Assembly: GCF_040786285.1 (NCBI RefSeq)
Contig: NZ_JBFMKQ010000003.1
Location: 62,001 to 126,000, forward strand
Source: Aquimarina sp040786285
GTDB taxonomy: Bacteria > Bacteroidota > Bacteroidia > Flavobacteriales > Flavobacteriaceae
Direction of reading: 5' to 3'
DNA length: 64,000 nucleotides
Part shown: positions 53,380 to 63,900 of the stretch, piece by piece
How positions within the stretch are numbered: the stretch's first letter is position 1
Layout: each line of letters opens with the position of its first letter
The notes under the pieces: generated by a model
Told to the model about the DNA's origin: nothing
Database searches by the model: none
The model's input: the letters and a program-made list of their open reading frames with translations, nothing else
Made by a program: the position numbers and the translations under genes

Positions 53380-53859
53380 ATGAAAAATAGTATTTTTATT
53401 ACTTTTATTAGCTTGTTAATATTGTCGATTGTTTCTTGTAAGAAAGACCCTAAATCTGATAAATTAGATCCGGCTGATGTAGTTCAAGATACTACAAGTG
53501 TAGCTGTTGAAGAAGTTGTAGAAGAGAAAAAACCTGTAGTAAAAAAGAAAAAAACTCCTAAAAAGAAAAAAACAGTAAAGGTAGATAAGTCAATGCGTAT
53601 ACCGGGAACTTCTTACTCGACTAAGAATGTGGATGCGAAGAAGTATATCAAGAGTTATGAACGATATGTATCAAATTATAGAAAGGCTGTAACATCTCAG
53701 GATACCGAAGCTTTCTTTAAGTTAAGCGATGAAAGTAATGCACTTACAAGTCAATATAATCGATTAATGGCAAAACTTCCTGGAGAGGAAATAGAAAAAC
53801 TGAGTAAATACATGCAAATAAAGTCACAGCAATTGGCAGAATTATCCGCAAAAATGTAA
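53380..53859 (+). CDS. lipoprotein with lysine/proline-rich stalk
   Basis: The 159-residue protein has a lipoprotein signal (LSIVSC, C20), then an acidic valine/glutamate region and a basic stalk KKPVVKKKKTPKKKKTVK, ending in a helical domain (KKYIKSYERYVSNYRKAV to the C-terminus). The basic stalk could interact with peptidoglycan or lipid headgroups. I do not recognise the helical domain. It has its own terminator. Confidence 0.8.
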   Translation: MKNSIFITFISLLILSIVSCKKDPKSDKLDPADVVQDTTSVAVEEVVEEKKPVVKKKKTPKKKKTVKVDKSMRIPGTSYSTKNVDAKKYIKSYERYVSNYRKAVTSQDTEAFFKLSDESNALTSQYNRLMAKLPGEEIEKLSKYMQIKSQQLAELSAKM

Positions 53860-53877
53860 GAGTTTAAAGCCATTTTT

Positions 53878-53913
53878 TAAAGCCATTTTGAAACACTCGA
53901 AATGGCTTTTTTG
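53878..53913 (+). terminator. terminator after lipoprotein gene
   Basis: Stem AAAGCCATTT/AAATGGCTTT followed by T run. An additional left-arm copy, AAAGCCATTTTTT, lies just upstream at 53866-53878 and could compete for the right arm. Confidence 0.82.
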
Positions 53914-54102
53914 TTGTGAAAATATGGTGAAACCATCTATTGTATTATGATTTCATGATGGAAAAGAAGAGTTTTTTACCTATTTTTTCTTTACTGACAA
54001 TAGCTCCCAAAGCATTGTTGAACGTGTTATATTAGTTGATTTTCAGTTGTTAACAAAAAATATTTTTCGTATTATTGCCTTCCTGAATCTTAACATTATT
54101 TT

Positions 54103-57100
54103 ATGAAAATAAAGTTACTCCTACTTTTGTGGTGCTTAAGTTTTAATTCTTTTTATCTAGCTGCTAGTGAAAAGGATTCTTTGTCTGTAAGAAAAACTAA
54201 TCCTGTAAAAGAAGAAAAAACTACTTCTTCTACCTCAGAATTTGTTCATTTCCCCGAATTAGATAAGAAATTTCCAATTCAAAAATCTATTAATATTGTT
54301 TCTGCACCAGAATTTACTTTTGGTAACATCCGCAAAGAATTTCCGGCTGCAACAGCTATTACAGATTCAAAGGAAGAAGCCGAAGCAGGATTCAAAAAAA
54401 TTGATAGTGCCGATAGTTGGATTTCTTCATTCGGTACCGAAGATATGCAATCTCTTCCTGTAGGAGTTAAACATAAGTTAGGAGAAGTAGAGTATCAACT
54501 GGGTATTACTAAAGCAGTATTTACTAAAGAATATACAGAGCTTACGGCTTTTGTGAAAGTTATCCTTCCTCAATCCAAAGAAGATGGGTTGCCAATAGAA
54601 CTTTTTTTTGGAGCAAATAACGTTAAGCTTTCTCATCAGGGAGGTCTTATGGGGGATACTAGCCTTGTATTGCTTGGAGATATGTTTATCCCTTTTAACG
54701 GGGGTAATTGGTTATTGATTCTTAAAGGAGGATTTGATTATAAAACAGGAGATACGCAAAACAAAACTTTTGTCACCATTAACTGCGATGGTGTAAAAGA
54801 AATGGGAATTGAAGGCGAAGTGCAGTTTTCTCGTAGTATGGTGGTTCCGGTTGATGAAACCGGTAAACTTCTTCCAGAAACTCGAGAGTATAAAGGAGCA
54901 CTTAAAGAAACAATTCAAATACCCAATCGTGTTTCAGGAACTTTTAAAGCAGTTGCTTCAGATTGGAATGATCTTATTGTTGAAATAGGGCTTTCTCCTT
55001 TTGTATTAGCCAGTCAGCCAGACAAGTTTATGTTTTCTGTAAATCAGGCAGTGTTTGATTTTAGTGATTTAAGAACCGAAAACGTCAATTTCCCTCAGCA
55101 TTATCATGATAATGGATTGTTATTACCTAGTCCAGAAACTTGGCGAGGAGTTTATGTTCAATCTCTAAAAGTAGGTTTGCCACAAGAATTTAAAACGGAA
55201 GAAAGTATTCCTACTAAGAAACGGGTTACTTTTGAAGCCGCTAATCTCTTAATAGATAGCTATGGTGTTTCGGGATATTTTTCTGCAGAAAATTTAATTC
55301 CGCTGAAATCAGGAAGAACTTCAGAAAAAAAATCCTGGGCATACTCTGTAGATAAAATCGGCATTGAACTAGCATCTAATAAACTTGTCGGAGCAAGATT
55401 TGAAGGACAAGTATTACTTCCGATTTCGGATAAAGGAGATAAAAACGGAACCACTGCCGAAGGCGAAGATGGTAGAATGGGATTAGGATATAAAGGTATC
55501 ATTTCTGAAGATGAATACGGACTCGTAGTGTCTACAATGGATACCTTAAGTTTTAATGTGTTTAAAGCAAAAGCAGAGTTATTGCCAAATTCTTCGGTAG
55601 AACTTATGGTGATTGAGGGTAATTTTCGACCTAAGGCGGTACTAAATGGTCGTATGGCTATTTCGGCCAGTCAAAAAGAATCTTTAGAGAATGAAGGACA
55701 AGAATATACTACAGGTGAAGGTAAAGATGCAAAAAAAGAAACCGTCCAGTTTAAAGGAATAGAATTTCAGAATCTAGTATTGCAAACCACATCGCCGGTA
55801 ATATCTGTTGACTATTTTGGATATAAAGATGAAGTGAAACTTGCAAATTTCCCGGTTTCTATTGCAAATATCGCTTTTACCTCTAATGAATATGAGGCCG
55901 GTATCGAATTTGACCTTATGGTCAATCTTATGGGTAAAGAAAGTAAAGGTTTTGCTGCAGATGCTCGTTTAGGAATCTTCGGAAAGTTTGAAGAAGTAAA
56001 TTATAAACAACGGTGGAAGTATGATCGCTTAGATTTATCTAGGATCAATATCGAAGCCAACATGGGGGCAATTGAGCTTAAAGGAGGATTGGAACTCATG
56101 GATGATGATCCTATATATGGAGATGGTTTTTCTGCTGAGATAGAAGGTACTTTTGGGAGCTTTGGACCAATTACATGTAAGGCTATTTTTGGTAGAAATG
56201 AATTTAGATACTGGTACGTAGACGCAGCTGTTCATGGGTTAAAAATACAAGCTGGTCCATTACAAATTTCTGGTTTTGCAGGTGGCGCATTTTATAAAAT
56301 GACGAGAAGACCTGATGCAGGACCCGATTTTTCTCCTTCCGGACTTTCTTATGTGCCAAATGCAAAATCAAGTCTGGGAGTTAAAGCAATGATCTTTGGT
56401 GCAATTCCTGATGAAACGGCAATAGCCGTAGGTGCTGGGTTTGAAATAGAATTTAATAATCGAGGAGGAGTAAATAGATTAGGTTTCTTTGGTGAAGCTC
56501 AAGTCATGAAAGCTTTCGATTTTCCTAACCCTTTAGGTAAGCTTACCGATAAGCTTAGCGGAATGGTAAATAATGAAATGCTCAAAGGTGTCATGGATAG
56601 TACAGTAGGTAAGAACCTTTTAGACAAGGCTACCGAAGAGTATGAACCTGAGGTTGTGGGTGAAGCTGCAATTAGTGCCAAATTAGCAATGGAATTAGAT
56701 TTTGTTAATAAGTCATTCCATGCCACTCTTGATGTATATATCACAGTGGCAGGAGGGATCATACAAGGAAGAGCTTCAAAAGGTCGAGCAGGATGGGGAG
56801 TAGTTCATATATCACCAGAGGAATGGTATGTACACATGGGTACTCCTACAGATAGATTAGGAATAAAGATCGGAGTGGGTGGTTTTTCTATGGAAACAGG
56901 AGGGTATTTTATGGCCGGACATCGTATACCAGGGAGTCCACCACCACCACCAGAAGTTGCAGAAATATTAGGTGTTGATGCAGAAGAACTCGATTATATG
57001 CGTGATTTAAATGCATTAGGCGAAGGAAAAGGATTTGCCTTTGGTGCAGATTTTAAGATAGATACAGGTGATTTAAGATTCTTGATGCTGTATGCAAGTT

Positions 57101-58890
57101 TTAAAATGGGGGTTGGTTTTGATATCATGTTAAAAGATTATGGGTCAGCTCGTTGTAAAGGAAGTAGTGATGAGATCGGTGTTAATGGGTGGTATGCTAA
57201 TGGTCAATCATATGCATATATGCAGGGAGAGCTCGGAATTAATATAAAATTATTCTTTCTAAAAAAGAAAATCCCTATTATCAAAGGAGGAGCCGCAATT
57301 TTATTGCAAGCAAAAGGACCTAATCCATTCTGGATGCGCGGATATGCAGGTGGATACTATGATTTATTAGGAGGACTGGTGAAAGGAAGTTTTAGATTTA
57401 AAATTACTATTGGTAAAGAATGCGAATTGGAAAATACAGCTCCGCTTGGAGGTATTAAAATGATTACCGATGTCACTCCAAAAGACGGAAGTAATAAAGT
57501 AGATGTTTTTGCTGCACCACAGGCTGCATTTGCAATGAGAGTTAATGAGCCTATTGTAATCCCTGAGGATAGTGGTGATAATATATATAAGGTGATTCTT
57601 GAAAGGTTTAATGTTACAGATGAAGCCGGAAAAGAAATTATAGGAGAATTAGAATGGGGGTATATGAATGATCGTGCTACATTTATTTCTGATGATATTT
57701 TACCTCCGGAAACTAAGCTAAAGGTTGCCGTCGAAGTGAGTTTTCAACAAAAGATTAATGGTAGCTTTGTAACTATTCTGGAAGATGGAAAAAAAGCTGT
57801 AGAAATTGAAGAAAGAAACTTTACTACAGGTACAGCTCCTAATTTTATTCCATTACATAACATCCAATACTCATACCCTGTTGTAGACCAAAAGTTATTT
57901 TATCCAGGAGAATATGATAAAGGATATATACAACTTTTAAGAGGACAAGATTATCTTTTTGACAATGCACAATGGAAAAGTACTGTTAAGTATATTGATG
58001 ATAATGGTAAAATCGGAAAATCGGATTTTAACTATAGTAATGCTGATAATAAAGTAAATTATAAACTTCCCAAGGTGAATAAAGAAACTGGTTATTTAAT
58101 GACTATTGTGAGTTCTACAAAATCATCAGGTGATTCTGGAGGTGATCAAACGACAACAGATACCCAGGATTATGGAGATGATAATACCATGCAGGTTCGA
58201 AAAAATAAAGCAGAAAATGTTCTGAAAGAAGGAGAAATTGAACGACTTTCTTATGAGTTTAAATCGAGTAAACATAGAACATTTAGGGATAAAATAAATA
58301 CAATGTCTGTAAGAGATTATAGTGTTGGTAAAATCACCTCAGATGTTATATTCTTATTCAATACAACATCTTCATATGAAGGATTCGATTTAGTAGAATT
58401 AAGAGGTAGTAAACATTCGGATAACATTCCTTTAGTATCACAAGAAGCAATCTTAACAGATACTTATTTTACTCAGGATATTAACCCAATAATATATAAT
58501 AATTATCCAATTGCAGGTAAGTACGCAATTACAAGTAGAGAGGTTGATTTATTAGGAGCTCCTCCAAAAAGAGCGTTGCCTATAGAAAGCGATTATATAA
58601 CCAGTTTAGAAGAAGATGTTAATATAAATTTAATACAAACTCATTTTCCTTACAGGTATAATCTGGCAAGAATCTATAAAGAAGATTTTGTTGATTTACG
58701 AGATCAAGTCTATAGTGATTTTACTAGTGGTAAAATAAATGCACAACATCCGGCTATGTCCTTGACTAATGCAGATTACTATTTCATGAGATATGGTAAG
58801 TACAGAATAAAACTTAAGTATATGTTACCTGGAGGGATTTCAGGATCAGAAGCTAATGTTGATTTTAAAAACACTTTAAAGTTTAGATAA
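54103..58890 (+). CDS. very large exported beta-rich protein, 1595 aa
   Basis: The signal peptide ends near FYLAAS. About residues 60-650 are repeated beta-sheet segments with ligand-like wording (VQFKGIEFQNLVLQTTSPV), 660-1110 a glycine- and aromatic-rich barrel-like stretch (FGPITCKAIFGRNEFRYWYV), with a proline run GSPPPPPEV near 945. About 1121-1250 fits a Big_5/SbsA Ig-like domain (TDVTPKDGSNKVDVFAAP), then 345 residues of unknown fold. There is no visible T9SS tail. It overlaps the next gene by one base, so it belongs to an operon with the FN3 and SprB-repeat genes. No function is proposed. Confidence 0.78.
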   Translation: MKIKLLLLLWCLSFNSFYLAASEKDSLSVRKTNPVKEEKTTSSTSEFVHFPELDKKFPIQKSINIVSAPEFTFGNIRKEFPAATAITDSKEEAEAGFKKIDSADSWISSFGTEDMQSLPVGVKHKLGEVEYQLGITKAVFTKEYTELTAFVKVILPQSKEDGLPIELFFGANNVKLSHQGGLMGDTSLVLLGDMFIPFNGGNWLLILKGGFDYKTGDTQNKTFVTINCDGVKEMGIEGEVQFSRSMVVPVDETGKLLPETREYKGALKETIQIPNRVSGTFKAVASDWNDLIVEIGLSPFVLASQPDKFMFSVNQAVFDFSDLRTENVNFPQHYHDNGLLLPSPETWRGVYVQSLKVGLPQEFKTEESIPTKKRVTFEAANLLIDSYGVSGYFSAENLIPLKSGRTSEKKSWAYSVDKIGIELASNKLVGARFEGQVLLPISDKGDKNGTTAEGEDGRMGLGYKGIISEDEYGLVVSTMDTLSFNVFKAKAELLPNSSVELMVIEGNFRPKAVLNGRMAISASQKESLENEGQEYTTGEGKDAKKETVQFKGIEFQNLVLQTTSPVISVDYFGYKDEVKLANFPVSIANIAFTSNEYEAGIEFDLMVNLMGKESKGFAADARLGIFGKFEEVNYKQRWKYDRLDLSRINIEANMGAIELKGGLELMDDDPIYGDGFSAEIEGTFGSFGPITCKAIFGRNEFRYWYVDAAVHGLKIQAGPLQISGFAGGAFYKMTRRPDAGPDFSPSGLSYVPNAKSSLGVKAMIFGAIPDETAIAVGAGFEIEFNNRGGVNRLGFFGEAQVMKAFDFPNPLGKLTDKLSGMVNNEMLKGVMDSTVGKNLLDKATEEYEPEVVGEAAISAKLAMELDFVNKSFHATLDVYITVAGGIIQGRASKGRAGWGVVHISPEEWYVHMGTPTDRLGIKIGVGGFSMETGGYFMAGHRIPGSPPPPPEVAEILGVDAEELDYMRDLNALGEGKGFAFGADFKIDTGDLRFLMLYASFKMGVGFDIMLKDYGSARCKGSSDEIGVNGWYANGQSYAYMQGELGINIKLFFLKKKIPIIKGGAAILLQAKGPNPFWMRGYAGGYYDLLGGLVKGSFRFKITIGKECELENTAPLGGIKMITDVTPKDGSNKVDVFAAPQAAFAMRVNEPIVIPEDSGDNIYKVILERFNVTDEAGKEIIGELEWGYMNDRATFISDDILPPETKLKVAVEVSFQQKINGSFVTILEDGKKAVEIEERNFTTGTAPNFIPLHNIQYSYPVVDQKLFYPGEYDKGYIQLLRGQDYLFDNAQWKSTVKYIDDNGKIGKSDFNYSNADNKVNYKLPKVNKETGYLMTIVSSTKSSGDSGGDQTTTDTQDYGDDNTMQVRKNKAENVLKEGEIERLSYEFKSSKHRTFRDKINTMSVRDYSVGKITSDVIFLFNTTSSYEGFDLVELRGSKHSDNIPLVSQEAILTDTYFTQDINPIIYNNYPIAGKYAITSREVDLLGAPPKRALPIESDYITSLEEDVNINLIQTHFPYRYNLARIYKEDFVDLRDQVYSDFTSGKINAQHPAMSLTNADYYFMRYGKYRIKLKYMLPGGISGSEANVDFKNTLKFR

Positions 58891-60968
58891 TGCGTAAGAT
58901 TTTATTTTTATTTATAGCATCCTTATCTATCATTAATGGTAATGTTTATTCTCAGGAGTCTGTGGTTGTGGTGCCATCAATTAAAGTGGTAACAAGAGTT
59001 GCATCTGGTGAAGTAAAACTTCGATGGGCGGTTACAAATCCATCATCTTGGACTAAAGCAAATAAATACGGATATATAATAGAAAGGTTTACCGTTAAAA
59101 GAGGAGGTCAACAATTAGATACTCCAGAAAGAAAACTTTTAACAAGTAATCCGATACTTCCTAAACCTGTAGCAGACTGGGAGAAGGTTATAGAAAATAA
59201 TAATTATGCTGCTATTCTTGCACAAGCATTATATGGAGAAACTTTTGTAGTGGAAGAAACAGAAGGTGCATTGGCGCAAATTATTAATAAGGCAAAAGAA
59301 ATCGAACAAAGGTTCTCTTTTGCATTGTTTGCTGCAGATATGAATTTTGAAGCCGCTGTTTTGGGAGGTTTAGGGTTTGTTGATACTACTATAAATGAAA
59401 ATGAAACCTATTTTTATAAAATAAAAACTGCGATACCCGAAGAACTCTTAAAAGTAAAAGAAGGTACTGTCCTAGTAGAATCTAATAAGATTAGTGAATT
59501 GCCACAACCAATAGATCTTATAGCTATTGGTGATGATAGAAATATTTTGTTGACGTGGGAATATAAAATGTTTAAATCCATATTTACATCTTATTATGTA
59601 GAACGTTCTGAAGATGGAACGAATTTTAAACGTTTAGGAGATACTCCTCTGGTTAATCTTAATGATAAACCTAATCATCCAGCAGAACGTATGTACTATG
59701 TAGATACGTTGTCGCAAAATAATAAGAAGTACTATTATAGAGTAAGGGGGATTTCTCCTTTTGGAGAAGAAAGCCCAACTTCGAAAGTGGTTTCTGCTGA
59801 AGGGATTAAAAAACTAGAGGCTGTACCGCACATTTCTAGACATAATTATGATAAATCTGGAGGATTTATTATCCTGTGGGAGTTTTTAAAAGAAGCCGAA
59901 AAAGAAATTCTAGGATTCGAACTTAATTGGGCACCACAAGAAAAAGGTCCATATAAGGTAGTGAAAACGGGGATTCCTCCTAATGCCCGAAAAATTGAAT
60001 ATAAAGACCCAGAACCGTCGAACTATTTTACGATTACAGCCCTTGGAAAAGGAAATCAGAAAACAACCTCATTAAGTGCATTTGCGCAAACAATTGATTC
60101 TATACCTCCTGCAAAACCAATTGGTTTGATTGGAGTTGTAGATTCTCTGGGAGTTGTAAAATTAAAATGGGAAGCCAATACAGAAAAAGATATGTTAGGG
60201 TATCGTGTATTTAGAGGTAATTTGAGCAAAGAAGAATTAGCACAGATAACCATATCCCCAATTGAAGAAACTGTATTTACCGACACAGTGCAGGTTAAGT
60301 CATTGAATACTAAAGTTTTCTATCAGGTTGTGGCAGTTGATCAACGATTTAATATGTCTGATTATTCTGATAAATTGGCACTAAAGAAGCCCGATGTAGT
60401 ACCACCTTCATCACCAATTTTTTCTGATTATAAAGTAAAGAAAGAAGGTGTTTTTATACAATGGATTAATAGTACTAGTGATGATGTACAATATCATAAA
60501 TTATATAGACAAACTGCGACCGAAGCCGATAAAGGATGGTTGTTGATACAACAAACAGATACTATATCAAGGTTTACAGACAGTGAAGTAGAAGCAGGTA
60601 ATAAATATAGATATGCAATTTTTGCAGAAGACGAATCAGGATTAACCTCTTTACCATCGACACCATTAAGTTTGACTGTTCAAGGACTAGGACCAACACG
60701 TGTGGTTAAAAATTTCACGGCATTTGCTGATAGAGTTGCCTATAAAATAGATTTATCCTGGAAAATTATAGATGAAAATGTAATTGAGGTTTTAATTTAT
60801 AAGAATAAAGATGGAAATAAACCAGTTTTGTGGAAACAATTACCCGCAGGAGTTAAAAAAATAACAGATAATAGTGTCAATCCAAACACGAATTATACAT
60901 ATCAACTAAAGGCGTTGTTAAAGACTAATGCCTATGGTAAAATAGAAATAGTTAATGTAACTTATTAA
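58890..60968 (+). CDS. exported multi-FN3 protein, 692 aa
   Basis: After a signal peptide ending VYSQ come roughly six fibronectin type III-like units: an N-terminal one with a helical insert (about 25-205), then units near 206-305, 310-410, 412-505, 506-602 and 605-692. Each shows the W core and Y-x-V/Y edge pattern (for example LTWEYKMFKS, LKWEANTEKD, IQWINSTSDD). FN3 chains are extracellular spacers or adhesion arms. No T9SS tail is seen. Translation is coupled to the genes on both sides (one-base overlap before, one-base gap after). Confidence 0.85.
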   Translation: MRKILFLFIASLSIINGNVYSQESVVVVPSIKVVTRVASGEVKLRWAVTNPSSWTKANKYGYIIERFTVKRGGQQLDTPERKLLTSNPILPKPVADWEKVIENNNYAAILAQALYGETFVVEETEGALAQIINKAKEIEQRFSFALFAADMNFEAAVLGGLGFVDTTINENETYFYKIKTAIPEELLKVKEGTVLVESNKISELPQPIDLIAIGDDRNILLTWEYKMFKSIFTSYYVERSEDGTNFKRLGDTPLVNLNDKPNHPAERMYYVDTLSQNNKKYYYRVRGISPFGEESPTSKVVSAEGIKKLEAVPHISRHNYDKSGGFIILWEFLKEAEKEILGFELNWAPQEKGPYKVVKTGIPPNARKIEYKDPEPSNYFTITALGKGNQKTTSLSAFAQTIDSIPPAKPIGLIGVVDSLGVVKLKWEANTEKDMLGYRVFRGNLSKEELAQITISPIEETVFTDTVQVKSLNTKVFYQVVAVDQRFNMSDYSDKLALKKPDVVPPSSPIFSDYKVKKEGVFIQWINSTSDDVQYHKLYRQTATEADKGWLLIQQTDTISRFTDSEVEAGNKYRYAIFAEDESGLTSLPSTPLSLTVQGLGPTRVVKNFTAFADRVAYKIDLSWKIIDENVIEVLIYKNKDGNKPVLWKQLPAGVKKITDNSVNPNTNYTYQLKALLKTNAYGKIEIVNVTY

Positions 60969-60969
60969 T

Positions 60970-63900
60970 ATGAAGAAGGAAATATTATTAATGGTAACCA
61001 TTCTGATGACTGCCATGTCTTTTGGGCAAGGATTCTATGAAGTAAAGGTAAATGGTAATGCCATGCATTCGAGTAATGCATATTGTTCGTATTACGAGAT
61101 TAAGGCTGTATTCACAAACAACGATGAGAGGATAATAGACCAAGGTTCTTTTGCAGAGGATGTAACTCTTAATATCAATGCATCCATACGAGTATCGAAC
61201 CAGTACAAGGTAAAAGAAGTTCGATTTTATGCAAGACGGCATCATAAGAGAAACTGTAGAACTCCAAGTAAGCACCAAGGTGGAAAAACGGTGTTTGTTA
61301 GGTTTCCTTATGATTGTTTATATTCTACTCGAGCTGATCATGGATCAGATTTGTTTGGTGATGGTTTATGGTCGTCAAACCTTACTGTACAAGTTAACCC
61401 TTTAGTAGAGGTGTTATCTCCTGGAATAGATGATTTTTTACCTTTAGATCACAGAGTTGATCTTAACGCAACAACAGGATTTCCAGAAAGATTAAGTACA
61501 TATACTTGGCAATATAGTCTCGATAGCGGACGTAATTATCAAGATTTTCCTGCTGCATTTAATGGTCGTTCTACTATTAGTGCAAGTGCTAGAGAAATTT
61601 TGGGAACTAATGCGGCGTCTCATCTAGGGAAAAAGATACAGTTTAGAATTAAGTCATGCGGAACTCGAAGATATTCTCAATTTCCTAGAACGTATACTAT
61701 TGTACCCTCTGCACCTACTTTTGTAAATAAAGTAGAACAAATTACCAGTTGTTACGAAAGTGGAAATGGAAGCGTACGTTTTACTTTTTCGAGACCTTTG
61801 ATTCCTGGAGAGAAACTCGCAATATTACCCCAAACGGGAAGTGCAACTTTTACATCCAGTGGTGATCTCTCCGAATTACAAACCAACCCTAATACAGGTG
61901 TTAAGGATAGTTATACTATTGAGAATTTATCTCCTGGAAATTATGAAGCTACTGTTCTAGGATTTTATGGTAGATTTAATACCTATACCTTAGATCCTGC
62001 CCATTCATCTACGTTTACCATCGGGCGACCTACTGTTGTTGAATATGATGTAACAGAGTTTATTAACTCTAGATGTAATGATGGTGATTTAGATGAAAAT
62101 AATAACAATGATGGAGAAATATTGATTACTGCAAAAGGGGGAGCCCTGGGAGTATATCAATTTTCATACAGAATAGTAGGTGAAACTTTTTCTAATTGGC
62201 AAAATTTTAGTAGCGCTACAGAACATCGTATTATCGATTTAAAGCCTGCAGATTACGAAATTAAGGTAAAGAAGAAAGTTAGAAATGGAACCGAGGATTG
62301 TATTGCCTATGTGTTAAATGCCAGTCAGGTGCCTACATCTGTAGTTAAAATAGTACCAATCACTATAACAGAACCGACAGAACCTTTGCAAATAGAGTAT
62401 ACCTTACTTAATGAACCAAGAGCTTTTGGTTTCGAGGACGGTAGAATTAGTGCTAGAGTCTTTGGTGGTACTGCTCAGAGTGATGGTACATATAAATTTA
62501 AATGGCGTAATGAGTCTGGTCAAGAATTAAATACAATTAACGCAGAAGTTTTACCAGGTAATCAAGGATATCAATTAATACTTCATTCTGTAGGTGCAGG
62601 AAAGTACTATTTGGATGTTTGGGATGATAAATATGATGATGCAAAATATAAAACCGGATGTTTTGAGATTAATTCAGAATTTACACTTGATCAACCGGAC
62701 CCATTAGAGGTAAAAATAGAAATTCTTAATGAAGTCTCTTGTAATCGACTAAATCAGTATAATGATGGAAGAGATTTTAATGACCCATTGGGAGTGTTTG
62801 ATCAATTTCAAGATGGAGCATTAATAGCATATGCAAAAGGTGGAGTAGCTTATGATATCGCGAACCCTGATTTTAGTCAGGATTTTCCTGTAAATGCTAA
62901 CGGAGACCTGTTACCTTACTATTTTTCATGGAAAAAGTTCGTTGGAGGAGTATGGATAGACCTTGGAATTAATAATGATGTTATAGAAAATGTTAGCGAA
63001 GGTACCTTTGCTCTTAATATTGAAGATAAGAATGGAATTGTTTTAGGAACATACCTTCCGATAAGCACTCCAGATGGACAAGAATATGTACTGGATGAGG
63101 CGATCGATGTCGAGAAATATTTACCACAACCTGATGTACTCGAAGTTTCTTTTACAAAAACCGTAATAAGTTGTGCAGAAGGTAATGATGCTATGGCGAC
63201 TGCTTTTGTAAAAGGGGGTACAGCGCCTTATACATATAGATGGAGTAATGGAGCAAAAGACACGCCAAGTATAGAAAATCTTTTTGCTGGGACGTATATA
63301 TTATATGTAGAAGATGCAAAAGGTTGTCAACTCGAAGGCAGTGTTGTTATAGAACAACCTAACGGATTAGTTATAGATCCAGAAGTGAAATTTCCAACGT
63401 GTTTTGAAGGGAGCGATGGGGTAATCGAAGTAACTATAACAGGAGGAGTAAAACCATACGAATATAAGTGGAATACAGGCAGTACTTCTAATAAGATATC
63501 CGGATTGACCAAAGGCAATTATATCATAGAAATTACCGATAGTAAAAAATGTAAAGCTTTTAAGGAAATAGTGTTAGAAGATCCAGATCCTATTATTGTC
63601 GATATGGAAGAAAAAAGGTCACTTTGTGCAGATCAAACCTTAAACCTGGACATTGCAATAGATGACCCGTCGGCTACATATTCTTGGAGTTCTGATAATG
63701 GGTTTACAAGTACTGATAGTGCTATTGAGATAGTAAAAGCTGGTAGATATACTGCTACAATAACCAGTGGTTTGGGGTGTATAGGGATAGGCGATATTGT
63801 AGTCGAAGTTTTTGATACAGCAATTGATGCCGACTTTTTGATTACCACTCAAGCATATACCGGAGAAGATATTATTTTGGTAAATGTAAGTGAGCCTATG